From: a virus
IMG/VR virus record: IMGVR_UViG_3300009184_000138
Location: 1-30,628 of that record
Direction: 5' to 3' (one strand)
Length of the DNA: 30,628 nucleotides
Below are positions 29,641-30,628 of the stretch, piece by piece (positions within the stretch are counted from its first letter, which is position 1; every line of letters begins with the position of its first letter). The notes below the pieces were generated by a model that was given only the letters and a program-made list of their open reading frames with translations, had not been told where the DNA came from and ran no database searches. The position numbers were made by a program, and so were the translations under genes.

Positions 29641-29657
29641 TCGAACAATTGGTTCGA
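29641..29657. promoter_or_regulatory. dyad TCGAAC-AATTG-GTTCGA over the rightward start site
   Basis: A perfect 6-bp inverted repeat with a 5-base centre begins at the predicted start of the rightward transcript, a natural operator position. Not a tRNA T-arm: no cloverleaf surrounds it. Confidence 0.45.
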
Positions 29658-29689
29658 CATTAGACAGAGTTTTACATTAGGGGTATCGA

Positions 29690-30544
29690 ATGACAATCTA
29701 TCAAACAGTTACCGATAGCATCATTGCTGAATTAGAGCGTGGTGCATCGCCTTGGATTAAACCTTGGCAAGCTGACAGTAGTGCAGATGCTAACGTAATC
29801 AGCAAGAAAGCCTATAAAGGCATCAATCGCTTATTGCTGGGTGTCAGCTCAATGTCTAAAGGCTACAGCTCTGCAAACTGGGCTACATACAAACAATGGC
29901 TAGAGCTGGGTGCCCAGGTTAAGAAAGGCGAAAAGGCTACAGCTATCGTTTACTTTCAGCCAGTAGTTAAACCCGTAGCAGATGCTGAGTCTACAGATGG
30001 CGGCAAGTCATACGCTTTACTTAAAACGTATTTTGTATTCAATGCAGCTCAGGTAGACGGCTATACCGATCAGGCCAGCGTGGTTGACTCTACTTTTAAC
30101 CCGATTGCTCTAGCAGATGATCGTATTGTAAAAACTGGTGCAATTATCCGGCATGGCGGCGATGCAGCCTTTTATTCACCTAGCCACGATTCTATCCAGT
30201 TACCACATCAATCAGCTTTTACTAGCACCGATCACTATTACGCTACAGCCTTTCATGAGTTGACACACTGGACTAGTGCAAAGGCTAGATGTGATCGAGT
30301 ATTGGGTAAAAAGTTTGGTGATAGCAAGTATGCATTTGAAGAGCTAGTCGCTGAGATGGGCGCAGCCTTTCTATGTTTCGATCACGGCATTACTGGCAAA
30401 CTGCAACACGCTAGTTATATCGCTAACTGGCTGAAATGCTTGCGTGATGATAATAAGGCTGTGTTTAAAGCTGCCGCACTCGCTCAGAAAGCCGCTGATT
30501 ACATCTTAGGGTTAGATGCCACTAAAGGCCAGATTGCAGCATAA
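29690..30544 (+). CDS. ardC: ArdC-type antirestriction protein
   Basis: The 284-residue product matches the ArdC layout. The N-terminal half begins MTIYQTVTDSIIAELERG and has PWIKPW (21-26) and INRLLLG (45-51), the ssDNA-binding domain, then a W-x-TYKQW stretch (64-70) and KKGEKATAIVYFQP (78-91). The C-terminal half is a zincin-like metallopeptidase domain with AFHELTHWTS (188-196), giving the HELTH zinc motif (H189, E190, H193), and FEELVAEMGAAFL (216-228) as the likely third-ligand helix. ArdC proteins protect incoming single-stranded DNA against restriction. It stands alone rightward of the control region, suggesting early expression. TAGGGG lies 11 bases before the ATG. Confidence 0.85.
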   Translation: MTIYQTVTDSIIAELERGASPWIKPWQADSSADANVISKKAYKGINRLLLGVSSMSKGYSSANWATYKQWLELGAQVKKGEKATAIVYFQPVVKPVADAESTDGGKSYALLKTYFVFNAAQVDGYTDQASVVDSTFNPIALADDRIVKTGAIIRHGGDAAFYSPSHDSIQLPHQSAFTSTDHYYATAFHELTHWTSAKARCDRVLGKKFGDSKYAFEELVAEMGAAFLCFDHGITGKLQHASYIANWLKCLRDDNKAVFKAAALAQKAADYILGLDATKGQIAA

Positions 30545-30552
30545 AACGTTAG

Positions 30553-30568
30553 ACCGTACCGGTACGGT
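30553..30568. promoter_or_regulatory. 16-bp perfect palindrome after the ArdC-type gene
   Basis: ACCGTACCGGTACGGT is fully self-complementary, lies eight bases after the stop codon and 35 bases before the next ATG. It may be an operator or, as RNA with the following TTT, a weak terminator. Confidence 0.4.
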
Positions 30569-30602
30569 TTACCGGTTTATTGTTCGTAATGGGGATTACA
30601 AA

Positions 30603-30628
30603 ATGACAAACAAACAAGAAATTATTGC
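30603..30628 (+). CDS. start of a further early gene (truncated)
   Basis: An ATG at 30603 is preceded by GGGG (30591-30594) at suitable distance and opens MTNKQEII before the window ends. Too little is present for any assignment. Confidence 0.4.

Larger units (their letters stand above)
29037..29689. promoter_or_regulatory. AT-rich divergent control region with palindromes
   Basis: These 653 bases hold no convincing gene. They separate the leftward structural operon from the rightward ArdC-type gene and, from about 29280 on, are far richer in A and T than the coding sequence. The region holds several dyads (29133-29146, 29342-29358, 29434-29443, 29499-29512, 29523-29538, 29641-29657) and candidate promoters in both directions. 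It may include a replication origin, but no repeated initiator boxes are seen. Confidence 0.6.

Noticed and set aside
29641-29660. GGTTCGA resembling a tRNA T-arm
   Set aside because: No acceptor, D or anticodon stems can be drawn around it; it is better explained as a dyad.

Overview
The window is a contiguous piece of a tailed double-stranded DNA bacteriophage genome (Caudoviricetes). It is most likely podovirus-like: portal, coat, adaptor and a gp10-like tail protein follow one another, a block of large internal-virion-type proteins comes next, and no tape-measure, sheath or long-tail genes are seen. The GH108-type endolysin points to a Gram-negative host. There is no integrase, repressor, tRNA, rRNA, insertion sequence, CRISPR array or bacterial housekeeping gene. 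I therefore read it as a lytic phage or a metagenomic phage contig, not a prophage with flanks. Both window edges cut genes.

Region 1 (1-3306, + strand) is a tightly packed DNA-metabolism operon. It holds the end of a YqaJ-type exonuclease, a RecT-like annealing protein, a small SSB-like protein with an acidic DDSEVPF tail, a RusA-type Holliday junction resolvase and two small unknown proteins, one with a membrane anchor. A glycosyltransferase and a SAM methyltransferase are coupled to its end. Exonuclease, annealase, SSB-like protein and resolvase make a plausible self-contained recombination set.

Region 2 (3303-29036, all - strand) is the late operon, transcribed right to left. Four small proteins come first, then the terminase large subunit, an HTH protein, a zinc-ribbon/AT-hook protein, portal, several very small proteins, a Pro/Gly-rich protein, scaffold, coat and two or three small capsid or neck proteins. 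Next are the head-tail adaptor, the tail protein with a Gly-rich repeat insertion, a pectate-lyase-type tail fibre and a second carbohydrate-binding-type fibre. Four large Ala/Gln-rich or coiled-coil proteins follow, probably ejected or internal virion proteins. Lysis genes (holin, endolysin) and two small basic proteins end the operon. Genes are mostly joined by ATGA or TAATG overlaps, so translational coupling is pervasive.

Region 3 (29037-29689) is a non-coding, AT-rich divergent control region containing several perfect palindromes. Candidate promoters fire leftward into the late operon and rightward into region 4.

Region 4 (29690-30628, + strand) holds an ArdC-type antirestriction protein with an HELTH zincin motif, a 16-bp palindrome and the start of another gene.

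All functions are assigned by reading translated sequence and recalled family motifs; no database search was possible.
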